15,529 nucleotides of DNA from Nitrospirota bacterium (GTDB lineage Bacteria; Nitrospirota; Nitrospiria; Nitrospirales; UBA8639). The notes under the pieces were generated by a model. That model had not been told where the DNA came from. It did not search any database and saw only the letters and a list, made by a program, of their open reading frames with translations. Numbering within the stretch: the first letter of the stretch is position 1; every line of letters starts with the position of its first letter. A program made the translations under genes and the position numbers. Where the stretch lies: assembly GCA_029865515.1 (NCBI GenBank), contig JAOUGQ010000048.1:1-15529 (forward strand), written 5' to 3'. This document shows, piece after piece, positions 7,429-14,247 of this stretch.

Positions 7429-9270
7429 ATGGCATATATTTCTGCTCATCGCCAAGTGTTACTGGTCAGTGCGAATGCTGATATGCCAATTTTATTATGC
7501 GAGGCTTTGTCCGTTTCGAGTGTGGGTGCTGAGTCCGGTAATGGCTTAATGAAGGGGCAGGACATCCATGGTCGTCAATGGAATTTGCCTCAATTTGGTG
7601 TTGTCTGCCTGGAAACCGTGCATCGTGCCTTGGAGAAGGTCGTAGAGGTCCAAATGTCCGTGGACCCCTTTCTTCTCGTTTTTGTCGATGTCCGCTCATG
7701 GGAATGGGACGTGGTGCGAGACATGGTTGAACAAATGTGGAAGTGTGACCACACGTTGCGTTTCGTCTTCTGTCTGCCGCCTGATGGTGCATCATGGACA
7801 AGTAGCATGTCCTTGAGCCGGCCAGAGCAGTGGGCCATACTTCGGATTCCATTCCTTGCACAAGAAGTCTATCAATTGGCGTGTTGTCTGAGCGTACGTA
7901 TGCCGTCTCCTCTTGATCCTGTGTCCAATGGGTCCGGACATTCTGCTGGAAATAATCATTCACCCGAACGCCTCTTGCATGCCAATGCCCATGACCGGGA
8001 AGAGAAGACAGGAGAGTTGGAATCGGCTCGGGATGAATTAGCGGCTTCCAGGTATTATGTGGATAATATTTTACGGTCAATGGCGGATTCCTTGTTAGTC
8101 ATCAATGCTGATATGACCATCGGTGCGGTGAATCCTTCCTTATTGAATCTTTTAGGCTACCAAGAGAATGAGCTGATTGGGGAATCGCCAGGCTTGATAT
8201 TTGGGGAAGAGTTTGCTCAGGGAGCGATTATCGAAAATCTGTTACTCCAAGGGTCGGTGAGCGGGGTGGAGTCCAGTTTTCTGACTCATGAGGGACGGAA
8301 AATTCCCATTTCAGTGTCAGGTTCGATGATGCAGAATCAGCAGGGACAATTTCAGGGGCTGGTGTGTGTGGCACAGGATATTACCGAACGAAAACGTATG
8401 GAAGAAGAGAAGCTGCAGTTGCATGAGCAGTTATTGGATACCTCACGACAGCTGGGGATGGCAGAAGTGGCGACAGGTGTGCTGCATAATGTGGGAAATG
8501 TATTAAATAGCATTAATGTGTCTATCGGGGTGATCACGGATCTTTTAAAAAATTCGATGGTGGGGGATGTCGGTCGGATCTCACAATTATTGGACAAGCA
8601 TGGTGAAGACCTTGGAGCCTATTTATCGCAGAATCCCAAGGGGAAGCAAGTTCCTGGGTATTTGGAGAAATTATCGGGGCAATTGATTGAAGAGAAGCGA
8701 GTCGCTCTGTTGGAACTGGATCGCTTGCGGGAAAATGCCGGGCATGCTCAGCAATGTGTCGCGGCCCAACAGGACCTTGCCAAGCCCAGTGGAATTATGG
8801 AGCCGGTGTCCTTAGCTCAGTTGGTTGACGAGGCCCTGGCCGTCAATCAGGACGTGTTGGAGGGGACCACTTTTGAGGTGATGCGGGAGTTCCAAGAAGT
8901 GCCGCAGGTCATTGTAGATAAACATCAGGTTCTTCAGATCCTGGTTGATGTTATTCGCAATGCCTGCCAAGCCATGGAATCGGTTTCACGCAAGCAACTG
9001 GTTGTGCGTGTGAAGCTCATCATTGGCCCACCTGATTCAGTCTGTCTGGAAGTTCAGGATACGGGCAAAGGCATTTTCCCGGATGATCTCACTAAAATTT
9101 TTGGACAGGGGTTCAGTGCCAAATATGGTGGACGGGGTTTGAGTCTGCATCGTGGAGCACTGATGGCCAAAAATATGGGCGGGGGTCTTCGCGCCCAGAG
9201 TGAAGGCGAGGGGCAAGGAGCAACCTTTTTCCTTGACCTGCCAGGAAATTTTCATTTTCCTGATTTGTAG
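7429..9270 (+). CDS. Pseudoreceiver-PAS-histidine kinase (HK3)
   Basis: 613 residues from ATG 7429. The frame is open back to a TTG at 7324, but ATG 7429 puts the receiver start in register with RR1; no strong ribosome site is seen for either. Residues ~8-150 are a receiver relative aligned to RR1 almost without gaps: Asp87 is kept (FVDVR), but the acidic pair is Ser14-Ala15, the switch Thr is Leu116 and the conserved Lys is Ile140. A PAS domain follows (about 209-320, ending in DITERK), then a coiled coil, the H-box VLHNVGNVLNS (His353), the LSQNPKGKQVP segment, an N-box, intact G1 (DTGKGI) and an altered G2 (GRGLSL, Ser572 where HK2 has Gly). PAS suggests a cytoplasmic ligand or redox cue. 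ATP binding may be weakened. Confidence 0.92.
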   Translation: MAYISAHRQVLLVSANADMPILLCEALSVSSVGAESGNGLMKGQDIHGRQWNLPQFGVVCLETVHRALEKVVEVQMSVDPFLLVFVDVRSWEWDVVRDMVEQMWKCDHTLRFVFCLPPDGASWTSSMSLSRPEQWAILRIPFLAQEVYQLACCLSVRMPSPLDPVSNGSGHSAGNNHSPERLLHANAHDREEKTGELESARDELAASRYYVDNILRSMADSLLVINADMTIGAVNPSLLNLLGYQENELIGESPGLIFGEEFAQGAIIENLLLQGSVSGVESSFLTHEGRKIPISVSGSMMQNQQGQFQGLVCVAQDITERKRMEEEKLQLHEQLLDTSRQLGMAEVATGVLHNVGNVLNSINVSIGVITDLLKNSMVGDVGRISQLLDKHGEDLGAYLSQNPKGKQVPGYLEKLSGQLIEEKRVALLELDRLRENAGHAQQCVAAQQDLAKPSGIMEPVSLAQLVDEALAVNQDVLEGTTFEVMREFQEVPQVIVDKHQVLQILVDVIRNACQAMESVSRKQLVVRVKLIIGPPDSVCLEVQDTGKGIFPDDLTKIFGQGFSAKYGGRGLSLHRGALMAKNMGGGLRAQSEGEGQGATFFLDLPGNFHFPDL

Positions 9271-9369
9271 TTTTCCATTCAGCGATTCTAGTTTTTCTTC
9301 TTGGGCGCCTCTTCGTGAGTATTGTTGTTCCCTCCTGCCCTTTCTTCGCCGTTAGGACCGTTCCTGCAA

Positions 9370-9395
9370 GTCTTTGTGAGGCTGTTCCTCAAGAC
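9370..9395 (+). promoter_or_regulatory. Hairpin in the leader of the HDOD gene
   Basis: GTCT-TTG-TGAGG pairs with CCTCA-AGAC around CTGTT (4 + 5 pairs, three-base bulge). It lies 40 bases before the HDOD start and is not followed by a T-run. It may be a leader structure; its function is unknown. Confidence 0.3.
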
Positions 9396-9434
9396 TCAGT
9401 CTGGTAGAACCGAAAAAATTGAAGCGGTGCAGGT

Positions 9435-10337
9435 GTGAGGGCTATGTCACGCGCAGGCTATCTTTCCGTGTTTCTTGGGGTGTATTCCGTGACCGAACAA
9501 TGGCGTCGAACAGAGGATGATTCGTGGAATTGGGATGGAGAAAGGGCTAATGGATATTGGTGGTCCCAGTTTAATTCGGTGAAAAATCTGTCCCACTGGT
9601 CTTCTTCTTTTCCTTCCCAGTTGCTTACAAGAGGGCATTTGAATGTGGAAGGATGCCGGTCGCGAGCTTTGTCTCATCTTGACAGTGCTCTGGAAGAACA
9701 TGTTCGTTCCTTGACTCGCGACGCGGGAAGGATTCCGGTTGATCTTGAGCATGTCTTAGATTTTGGGGTCGAAGTGTTTATCTTATCCGAGGGCTGTGCG
9801 GTTGATTCTTCGCATATTGCGGGAGTGTGGCGGCATAGCCTGAGAACGGGATATCTCGCTGCCCTGATTTCCTTGAATCAGCAGGCTGGTCCACGCATGA
9901 TCTGGCAATCGTTTGTGGGAGGGGTGCTTCATGATATTGGCATGCTGGTTTTTCTGACTCAGCAGCCTCAGGCTTTTACGACGGTCGTGGATATAGCGCA
10001 ATGCCGCGGTTTGGACTTATCTGTGGTGGAGAGACAGATGTTGGGCAGTACCCATGCTGAGAGTGGAGCCGCCTTTCTGGCACGATGGGGGGTAGATGAG
10101 GTTCTGCTCGCCACTGTGGCTTTTCATGATGATCCATTGAGGGTCCCTCATGCAGCCTTCGGTCCGTTGACGGCCGTGTATGCCGCCAATCTTGTGGAGG
10201 GGGGAGGAATGGCTCAGGATGGGGATGCGGTGATTGGGAGAGAAGGCGAGGCGTATTTAACCCGTTTAGGATTGTGGGATGATCTGCCACTCTGGCAAGG
10301 ATGGATGCGAAACATTCATCAACTGACAATTCAATAG
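9435..10337 (+). CDS. HDOD/HD-domain protein
   Basis: 300 residues. Start is GTG 9435 or ATG 9444; GAGGG sits only 2-3 bases before the ATG, so the choice is open. Residues ~120-250 match the C-terminal half of HDOD/HD-type domains: RHS (His134), LHDIG (His166-Asp167), THAESG (His207) and AFHDD (His231). The metal-type H...HD residues are kept, whereas many HDOD proteins lose them. The N-terminal ~115 residues are Trp- and Ser-rich and I do not recognise in them the usual proline-containing start of an HDOD domain. HDOD proteins often sit beside two-component genes, and a few control signalling or motility; the biochemical role is mostly unknown. It follows HK3 by 164 bases in the same direction, so it could be an output of the kinase cluster. 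That link is by position only. Confidence 0.85.
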   Translation: MRAMSRAGYLSVFLGVYSVTEQWRRTEDDSWNWDGERANGYWWSQFNSVKNLSHWSSSFPSQLLTRGHLNVEGCRSRALSHLDSALEEHVRSLTRDAGRIPVDLEHVLDFGVEVFILSEGCAVDSSHIAGVWRHSLRTGYLAALISLNQQAGPRMIWQSFVGGVLHDIGMLVFLTQQPQAFTTVVDIAQCRGLDLSVVERQMLGSTHAESGAAFLARWGVDEVLLATVAFHDDPLRVPHAAFGPLTAVYAANLVEGGGMAQDGDAVIGREGEAYLTRLGLWDDLPLWQGWMRNIHQLTIQ

Positions 10338-10540
10338 ACACAAGAATCACTCAACACGATCTGGCGACTGCCGGGGGTACCTCGCATTCCGGTCGTGTGA
10401 TCCGCAGAAGATTTCTCTCCCTTTGCTAACATTGGTCAACCCCATCCCTCACTTCTTGGTTTTTCCCAGTACAGACTGAATGTCCAGAATTTGTTGGGTT
10501 TCCATTTTCATGAGGAGTGTGTAGGATTTGCCTGGAGGAT

Positions 10541-10602
10541 TTGTTCCATGGCTCTGAAAAGGGGACGTATCTGATGGAACAAGTCTCTGGACGACTTGTT
10601 TC
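10541..10602 (+). promoter_or_regulatory. Two mutually exclusive stems (attenuator-like or operator)
   Basis: TTGTTCCAT (10541-10549) is perfectly complementary to ATGGAACAA (10574-10582). The same central segment, as GGAACAAGTC (10576-10585), also pairs with GACTTGTTTC (10593-10602), ten pairs with one G-U and a 7-base loop. Only one stem can form at a time. No T-run follows the second stem. Confidence 0.45.
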
Positions 10603-10637
10603 AAGAAGTTTCTGGCATGAAGCTTCTGGCCTTTTGG

Positions 10638-10646
10638 TGATATGAT
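10638..10646 (+). promoter_or_regulatory. Extended -10 promoter for the transglycosylase operon
   Basis: TGATATGAT gives TG (10638-10639), one spacer base and TATGAT (10641-10646), five of six matches to TATAAT. It lies about 43 bases before the start codon, predicting transcription from about 10653. No good -35 box is seen, as is common for extended -10 promoters. Confidence 0.4.
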
Positions 10647-10688
10647 AGAGCAAATATACGCCGCTACGTATCTAATGTAGGATGAGCT

Positions 10689-12941
10689 ATGAGAATCCTG
10701 TCGATACATCAGGTGGGGGGAATGATCTTGGGTGGATGTGTGCTTTTTCTTCCCCAAACCGTAGTCTCCTTGGACCCCCCTTCTGCCCCTTGTCAAAATC
10801 CGGAAGGGTGTTTTTCGCAATTTCTTGAGCAACTCGGAAAGCCTGGTGATGCTCCTGAAACTCCATCGGATCATGCCAGGGTTTTTAATCAGATCGTCAC
10901 AGCCTATGGGGACACCCCTATGGTAAAACGTGCCGGATTCCGTTATGGGCATTGGCTCAAGGAATCCTCACCTCTGGAGGCTATCCCTTTTCTGCAAGCC
11001 TCTCTCCATGATTACCCTGTTCTGGGGGACTACCTCACCTTTTGGTTGGGTCAGGCTTATGCCAATGCTGGGTTAGAGAAAGAGGCGGCAAAGGCCTTTC
11101 AACAGTTCAATGATCAATATTCTGATTCATTGCTTCGGTCGGAGGCGCTCTACGCAGCTGGGGATATTTTGACAACAATGGGAGATTGTGAGTCGGCTCT
11201 TTCGATATTGTCCCAGGCCCTTCTCGTAGAATCTGGTCACCCCAAAGCTGCTAAAGCGATATTCCAAATGGGAAAGTGTGCTGGTCAACTGGGGCAACGT
11301 GAAAAGGCCATTGAGGTGTTCCGTGAGTTGTGGTGGAAATTCCCCTTAACTCAGGAGAGTGTGGAGGCCGAAAAATGGCTACGACGGGAATTGGGATCCT
11401 TGTTTTTACCATCACTAGCAGAGCGGTATGAGCGAGGCATGGCTTTATATGACGGAGGGGCTTTGGAGGAAGCCATACAGGAATTTAAACGATATATCTC
11501 TTTGTCCCCCCCGACCCCTCAATTGGTTCATGCTCAATACAAGTTAGCTATGGCTTTGGTTCGGTTGAAACGGTATGACCAGGCGGAAGCAGTTTTGATT
11601 ACTCTATCTCGTTCCGCTTCCTCCAGGACCGATGAAGCATGGGTCTGGTTGGGGCGAGTGTATTTGCGTCAGGGGAAAGGGCCACAATTGGAGGCTCTTG
11701 TACGAACCCTGTCTGCTGAAAAATTAACGGGTGATCAACAATCCTTGTTATTCACGTTTTATGGGATTTGGCTAGAAGACCATTCCCGCTGGCCGGAGGC
11801 TGGGAAGGCTTATAAGAGGGCGGCCGAAGTGGCCCATACGCTTACGCAGCGGTTGGATGCGCTTTGGAGAGTGGGGTGGATTCACTACCAGCGGGATCAA
11901 TTCACTGAAGCCATTGATAGGTTTCAGGAGATTGTTCAGGCGGTGGGAACGCCCAGTTCCGATTCTTCCCTGCACGCTGCCTCACAGGCTTTATATTGGC
12001 TGGCTCGTTCTCAGGAACATCTCGGGCTGATGGAGCCCGCAAGGCAACATCTGGAGGAGTTAAGCCAGGACTACCCCTTTACCTACTATGGGCAGTTGGC
12101 AGAGATTCGTCTCGGCCCCACGGAATTCTCAACGAGACGATGGACCGTGTTGGCATCAAATGACACGATGAGTGCCGTGGCTCCCTCTTATCTTCAGCAG
12201 GATATTCATTATCAAAAGATCCAGGAACTTCGGAGCCTTCAATTATTCAAGGAAGCGGTCCAAGAACTAGACGTCGTTTTTACACGCTATGGAGCGAATT
12301 CTCAGGCTTTTCCGCAATTGGTTTCGGTAGCGAGCGAAGTTGGGGCCTATGATGTCGGTATCCGCTTAGCTATCCGGCATTTTGGCGCGACGTTGCGGAA
12401 AGGGCAACTTCCCCTCTCTTCCCCTGCCTGGTTGGGAGCCTTTCCCATGGGCTACCAGATGGTCATTCAATCCTTTGTTCCTAAGCATGTGGATCCGTTT
12501 TTAGTCGCGGGACTTATTCGTGAAGAAAGTCTGTATAGCGCTCGCGTGGTTTCTCCGGTTGGAGCTATCGGCCTGATGCAACTCATGCCTGCTACCGCAA
12601 AAAAAGTGGCTCGCCAATTGGGGCTGCAGGACTCTGATTACGACCCACAGGGTCTGTATGAGCCAGAGCAGAACATTCAATTAGGCACATATTACCTGGG
12701 CCAATTGCTGAATGAATTTCAAGACAATATTATTTATTCCGTAGCTGCGTATAACGCTGGACCTCAGGCGGTAAAACGGTGGATTGCTCAAAACGGGCAG
12801 CGCGAACCTGATGAATTTGTGGAACTTATTGGCTATCGGGAAACCCGTGGATACGTGAAACGAGTGGTGGGAAGTTATCGGATTTATCGGACGTTGTTTG
12901 GGCAAGTCTGTCAGGGAGTTTCTCTTGACAGGTTTTGCTGA
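10689..12941 (+). CDS. Slt-type lytic transglycosylase with tetratricopeptide repeats
   Basis: 750 residues, longer than E. coli Slt70 (about 645). TAGGA precedes ATG 10689 at good spacing. A hydrophobic N-terminus to about residue 27 looks like a secretion signal. LGGC (14-17) resembles a lipobox, but the hydrophobic stretch continues past the Cys, so a type I signal is more likely. Residues ~60-560 are helical TPR/superhelical repeats (for example YALGDILTTMGDCESALS-like units). Residues ~600-735 are the SLT domain with REES (catalytic Glu613), SPVGAIGLMQLMPAT, AAYNAGP and ETRGYVKRV. It cleaves peptidoglycan between MurNAc and GlcNAc, forming 1,6-anhydro ends, in the periplasm. It starts a run of division-related genes, followed 49 bases later by the ZapB-like gene. 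Confidence 0.95.
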   Translation: MRILSIHQVGGMILGGCVLFLPQTVVSLDPPSAPCQNPEGCFSQFLEQLGKPGDAPETPSDHARVFNQIVTAYGDTPMVKRAGFRYGHWLKESSPLEAIPFLQASLHDYPVLGDYLTFWLGQAYANAGLEKEAAKAFQQFNDQYSDSLLRSEALYAAGDILTTMGDCESALSILSQALLVESGHPKAAKAIFQMGKCAGQLGQREKAIEVFRELWWKFPLTQESVEAEKWLRRELGSLFLPSLAERYERGMALYDGGALEEAIQEFKRYISLSPPTPQLVHAQYKLAMALVRLKRYDQAEAVLITLSRSASSRTDEAWVWLGRVYLRQGKGPQLEALVRTLSAEKLTGDQQSLLFTFYGIWLEDHSRWPEAGKAYKRAAEVAHTLTQRLDALWRVGWIHYQRDQFTEAIDRFQEIVQAVGTPSSDSSLHAASQALYWLARSQEHLGLMEPARQHLEELSQDYPFTYYGQLAEIRLGPTEFSTRRWTVLASNDTMSAVAPSYLQQDIHYQKIQELRSLQLFKEAVQELDVVFTRYGANSQAFPQLVSVASEVGAYDVGIRLAIRHFGATLRKGQLPLSSPAWLGAFPMGYQMVIQSFVPKHVDPFLVAGLIREESLYSARVVSPVGAIGLMQLMPATAKKVARQLGLQDSDYDPQGLYEPEQNIQLGTYYLGQLLNEFQDNIIYSVAAYNAGPQAVKRWIAQNGQREPDEFVELIGYRETRGYVKRVVGSYRIYRTLFGQVCQGVSLDRFC

Positions 12942-12954
12942 ACGAACTATAGTC

Positions 12955-12986
12955 CGCCTCGTTTGAGCTTGCGAACTAAGGAGGCG
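12955..12986 (+). promoter_or_regulatory. Hairpin covering the ribosome-binding site of the ZapB-like gene
   Basis: CGCCTC-GTTTG (12955-12965) pairs with CGAAC (12972-12976) and GAGGCG (12981-12986), with a TAAG bulge and loop AGCTTG. The 3' arm contains most of the strong Shine-Dalgarno AAGGAGG (12978-12984) of the GTG start at 12991. When folded it should mask the site. There is no T-run, so it is not a terminator. Confidence 0.5.
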
Positions 12987-12990
12987 TGCC

Positions 12991-13224
12991 GTGAGTGTGG
13001 AAAAGCTGGAAACATTGGAGAGTCGGGTTAGGAAGTTACTTGATCTAGTTGTCGAACTGCGGCAGGATAAATCTCATCTTGAACAAGAGTTGGAAACGAC
13101 TCGAGAACGGCTGGCCAAACACGAAGAAATGTCTGAGGGGTGGGAGGAAGAACGGACTACCATTCGGTCAAGAATTGAAAAAGTACTCGGCGAGCTTGAA
13201 TTTCTGGACCGTTCGAACGATTAG
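12991..13224 (+). CDS. zapB: ZapB-like coiled-coil cell-division protein
   Basis: 77 residues, nearly all predicted coiled coil: leucines and isoleucines at heptad spacing from LETLESRVRKLLDL to the end, with WEEER and RIEKVLGELEFLD near the C-terminus. Length and character match ZapB (about 80 residues in E. coli), which bridges ZapA-FtsZ to the chromosome terminus system. The identification rests on coiled-coil type and position directly before zapA, so it could also be a different small coiled-coil protein. GTG 12991 is chosen because AAGGAGG lies 6 bases upstream. An overlapping frame at 13049-13243 is a shadow. Confidence 0.75.
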   Translation: MSVEKLETLESRVRKLLDLVVELRQDKSHLEQELETTRERLAKHEEMSEGWEEERTTIRSRIEKVLGELEFLDRSND

Positions 13225-13239
13225 GGTGGGCAATCACGA

Positions 13240-13533
13240 ATGACGAAGACCATTGAGGTGGAAATCTTTGGTCATCGCATTTCCCTCCAGGGAGAGGGGG
13301 ATGAGGCCTACTTTCATGAGTTGGCCGGATATGTTGATGCCCAAATGCGCACCCTGGCGCAAAAAACGCGAACCAGTACTCCTACCAAATTGGCTATTTT
13401 AGCCGCGATTAACATTACCGATCAGCTCTTTCGGCAAGAGAGACACCGTCAGTTTGGGGAAGCCGAGATAGAACGACGGGCTCAAGTCTTACTTGAAACC
13501 ATAGAAAAACATTTAGAAACCAATCCGAATTGA
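13240..13533 (+). CDS. zapA: Cell-division protein ZapA
   Basis: 97 residues with ZapA features: an N-terminal beta-rich segment (VEIFGHRISLQGEGDEAYFHELAGYVD) and a conserved central helix (KLAILAAINITDQLF), followed by a long C-terminal helix for dimerisation. The length is typical of the family. ZapA binds FtsZ and promotes bundling of protofilaments in the Z-ring. It starts 15 bases after the ZapB-like gene, so the two are probably co-transcribed, perhaps with the transglycosylase. Confidence 0.93.
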   Translation: MTKTIEVEIFGHRISLQGEGDEAYFHELAGYVDAQMRTLAQKTRTSTPTKLAILAAINITDQLFRQERHRQFGEAEIERRAQVLLETIEKHLETNPN

Positions 13534-13766
13534 ATTCCTCTCGTTTTTATCCATACCTCCAGTAGTATCTAAGTATTACCTTTTAAATCAATTGGTTGAA
13601 GTGGTTCAGCCCGTTTGATGGCGGACTTTGAACACGTTTATTCTTTTTCCAAAATTATCTCATTATTGAAATATGTTACCCTATTCTGATATTTTAAAAT
13701 TCGTAAGTTATTGAATTTCAAAGAAAGAAAGGAATATCCCTCTTCTTAGAGGGAATTGAACTGGAT
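13534..13766. other. AT-rich gap between zapA and the first terminator
   Basis: No gene. A hairpin with bulges lies at 13601-13635 (GTGGTTCA-GCC with GGC...TGAACAC) and a 5-pair hairpin at 13738-13753 (CCCTC/GAGGG, loop TTCTTA). A possible promoter is TTGAAA (13666-13671), 18-base spacer, TATTTT (13690-13695). If real, it would yield a short RNA of about 108 bases ending at the terminator at 13767-13810. Confidence 0.35.
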
Positions 13767-13810
13767 ACCTGTCATGACAAGGATATTTATGGTCATGGTA
13801 GGTTTTTTTT
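13767..13810 (+). terminator. Strong intrinsic terminator downstream of zapA
   Basis: ACCTGTCATGAC (13767-13778) pairs over all 12 positions with GTCATGGTAGGT (13792-13803), including two G-U pairs, around a 13-base loop. A run of eight T (13803-13810) follows directly. It probably ends the transglycosylase-zapB-zapA transcript or a short RNA starting in the gap. It argues against the open frame 13756-14109 that would run through it. Confidence 0.8.
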
Positions 13811-13825
13811 ATTATGGGATCGTAC

Positions 13826-14033
13826 GAGGTAGGAAACGTTCATTTGAGGGCAGGTTGAATTCTTGGAAATCGATGATGAAGAAGCAATGGGCCCCTTTCT
13901 ATCGGAAGGGCTCGCCTTTTGACCTGAAAATTTCAGACGATCGGTCTGTGGGGGATCAATTGCCTTCTCGGTTGGATTGCAACCTTGATGGATGGGTTCA
14001 TTGGGTGAGCCGTTCAAATAGAGTTATGACCTC
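13826..14033 (+). ncRNA. Candidate structured RNA, 6S-like (ssrS?)
   Basis: A ~208-base segment bracketed by two terminators and full of pairings. Long-range closing stem: GAGGT (13826-13830)/ACCTC (14029-14033), AAC (13835-13837)/GTT (14023-14025), ATTTGA (13842-13847)/TCAAAT (14014-14019), GGC (13849-13851)/GCC (14009-14011). Local stems: CCCTTTC/GGAAGGG with loop TATC; CTGAAAATTTCAG; CAGAC/GTCTG; and GGTTG/CAACC on the 3' side. GAAG-CAAT near 13875-13885 can pair with ATTG-C-CTTC on the 3' arm. A rod with an open middle, a small hairpin on the 3' side and about 180-210 bases is the 6S RNA outline. In E. coli, 6S RNA lies directly downstream of zapA. TATTAT at 13810-13815 could be its -10 box; no good -35 is seen. 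The 6S identity is inference. Confidence 0.4.
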
Positions 14034-14053
14034 TACTAGGATAGAGGATTTTT
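14030..14053 (+). terminator. Intrinsic terminator ending the structured-RNA segment
   Basis: CCTCTA (14030-14035) pairs perfectly with TAGAGG (14042-14047) around CTAGGA, followed by ATTTTTCC. Its 5' arm overlaps the outermost pairing of the candidate RNA, so the two folds compete. Confidence 0.6.
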
Positions 14054-14087
14054 CCGCCTTTTCCCTTCCTCGGTCCCTACAATTCTG

Positions 14088-14119
14088 GGCCTTCTGTCCT
14101 AACAGATAGTAGGCCTTTC
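14088..14119 (+). terminator. Second terminator-like hairpin before rny
   Basis: GGCCT-TCTGT (14088-14097) pairs with ACAGA (14102-14106) and AGGCC (14111-14115), ten pairs with a one-sided TAGT bulge and loop CCTA, followed by TTTCT. It lies 35 bases after the previous hairpin and may act as a back-up terminator. Confidence 0.45.
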
Positions 14120-14150
14120 TCCAGTTTCATTTTTCCTTTGCTTTCGGGTT

Positions 14151-14178
14151 TTTACTTATTTATTGGGGTTGGTATTTT
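14151..14178 (+). promoter_or_regulatory. Possible sigma-70 promoter for rny
   Basis: In the region after the last terminator-like hairpin, TTTACT and TATTTT stand about 16 bases apart, each matching four of six consensus bases. This is the best pair seen between the terminators and the rny start, but the match is modest. Confidence 0.25.
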
Positions 14179-14247
14179 CCCATTAGGCGAAGGAATAATG
14201 AGCATTTTTCTTGATGTGTACGTAAGGAAACAAATAGGAGCCAACCT

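Larger units (their letters stand above)
10338..10688. other. 351-base intergenic stretch before the transglycosylase
   Basis: No gene is seen. It holds a 6-base inverted repeat (ACACGA 10354-10359 / TCGTGT 10393-10398), a pair of competing stems at 10541-10602, and a likely extended -10 promoter just before the transglycosylase. Minus-strand frames here (10426-10653, 10449-10952) lack family resemblance and are taken as chance. Confidence 0.55.

Noticed and set aside
7466..8080. Long minus-strand frame of 204 residues.
   Set aside because: Antisense to HK3, whose receiver and PAS motifs clearly define the coding frame; composition rich in His, Pro and Arg is typical of a shadow frame.
10689..10760. 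Lipobox LGGC at residues 14-17 of the transglycosylase.
   Set aside because: Too little hydrophobic sequence before the Cys, and the hydrophobic core continues after it; a type I signal peptide fits better.
13756..14109. TTG-initiated frame of 117 residues between zapA and rny.
   Set aside because: It runs through a 12-pair terminator with eight T and through the second terminator, has no ribosome site and no protein-like composition; the structured RNA explains the region better.
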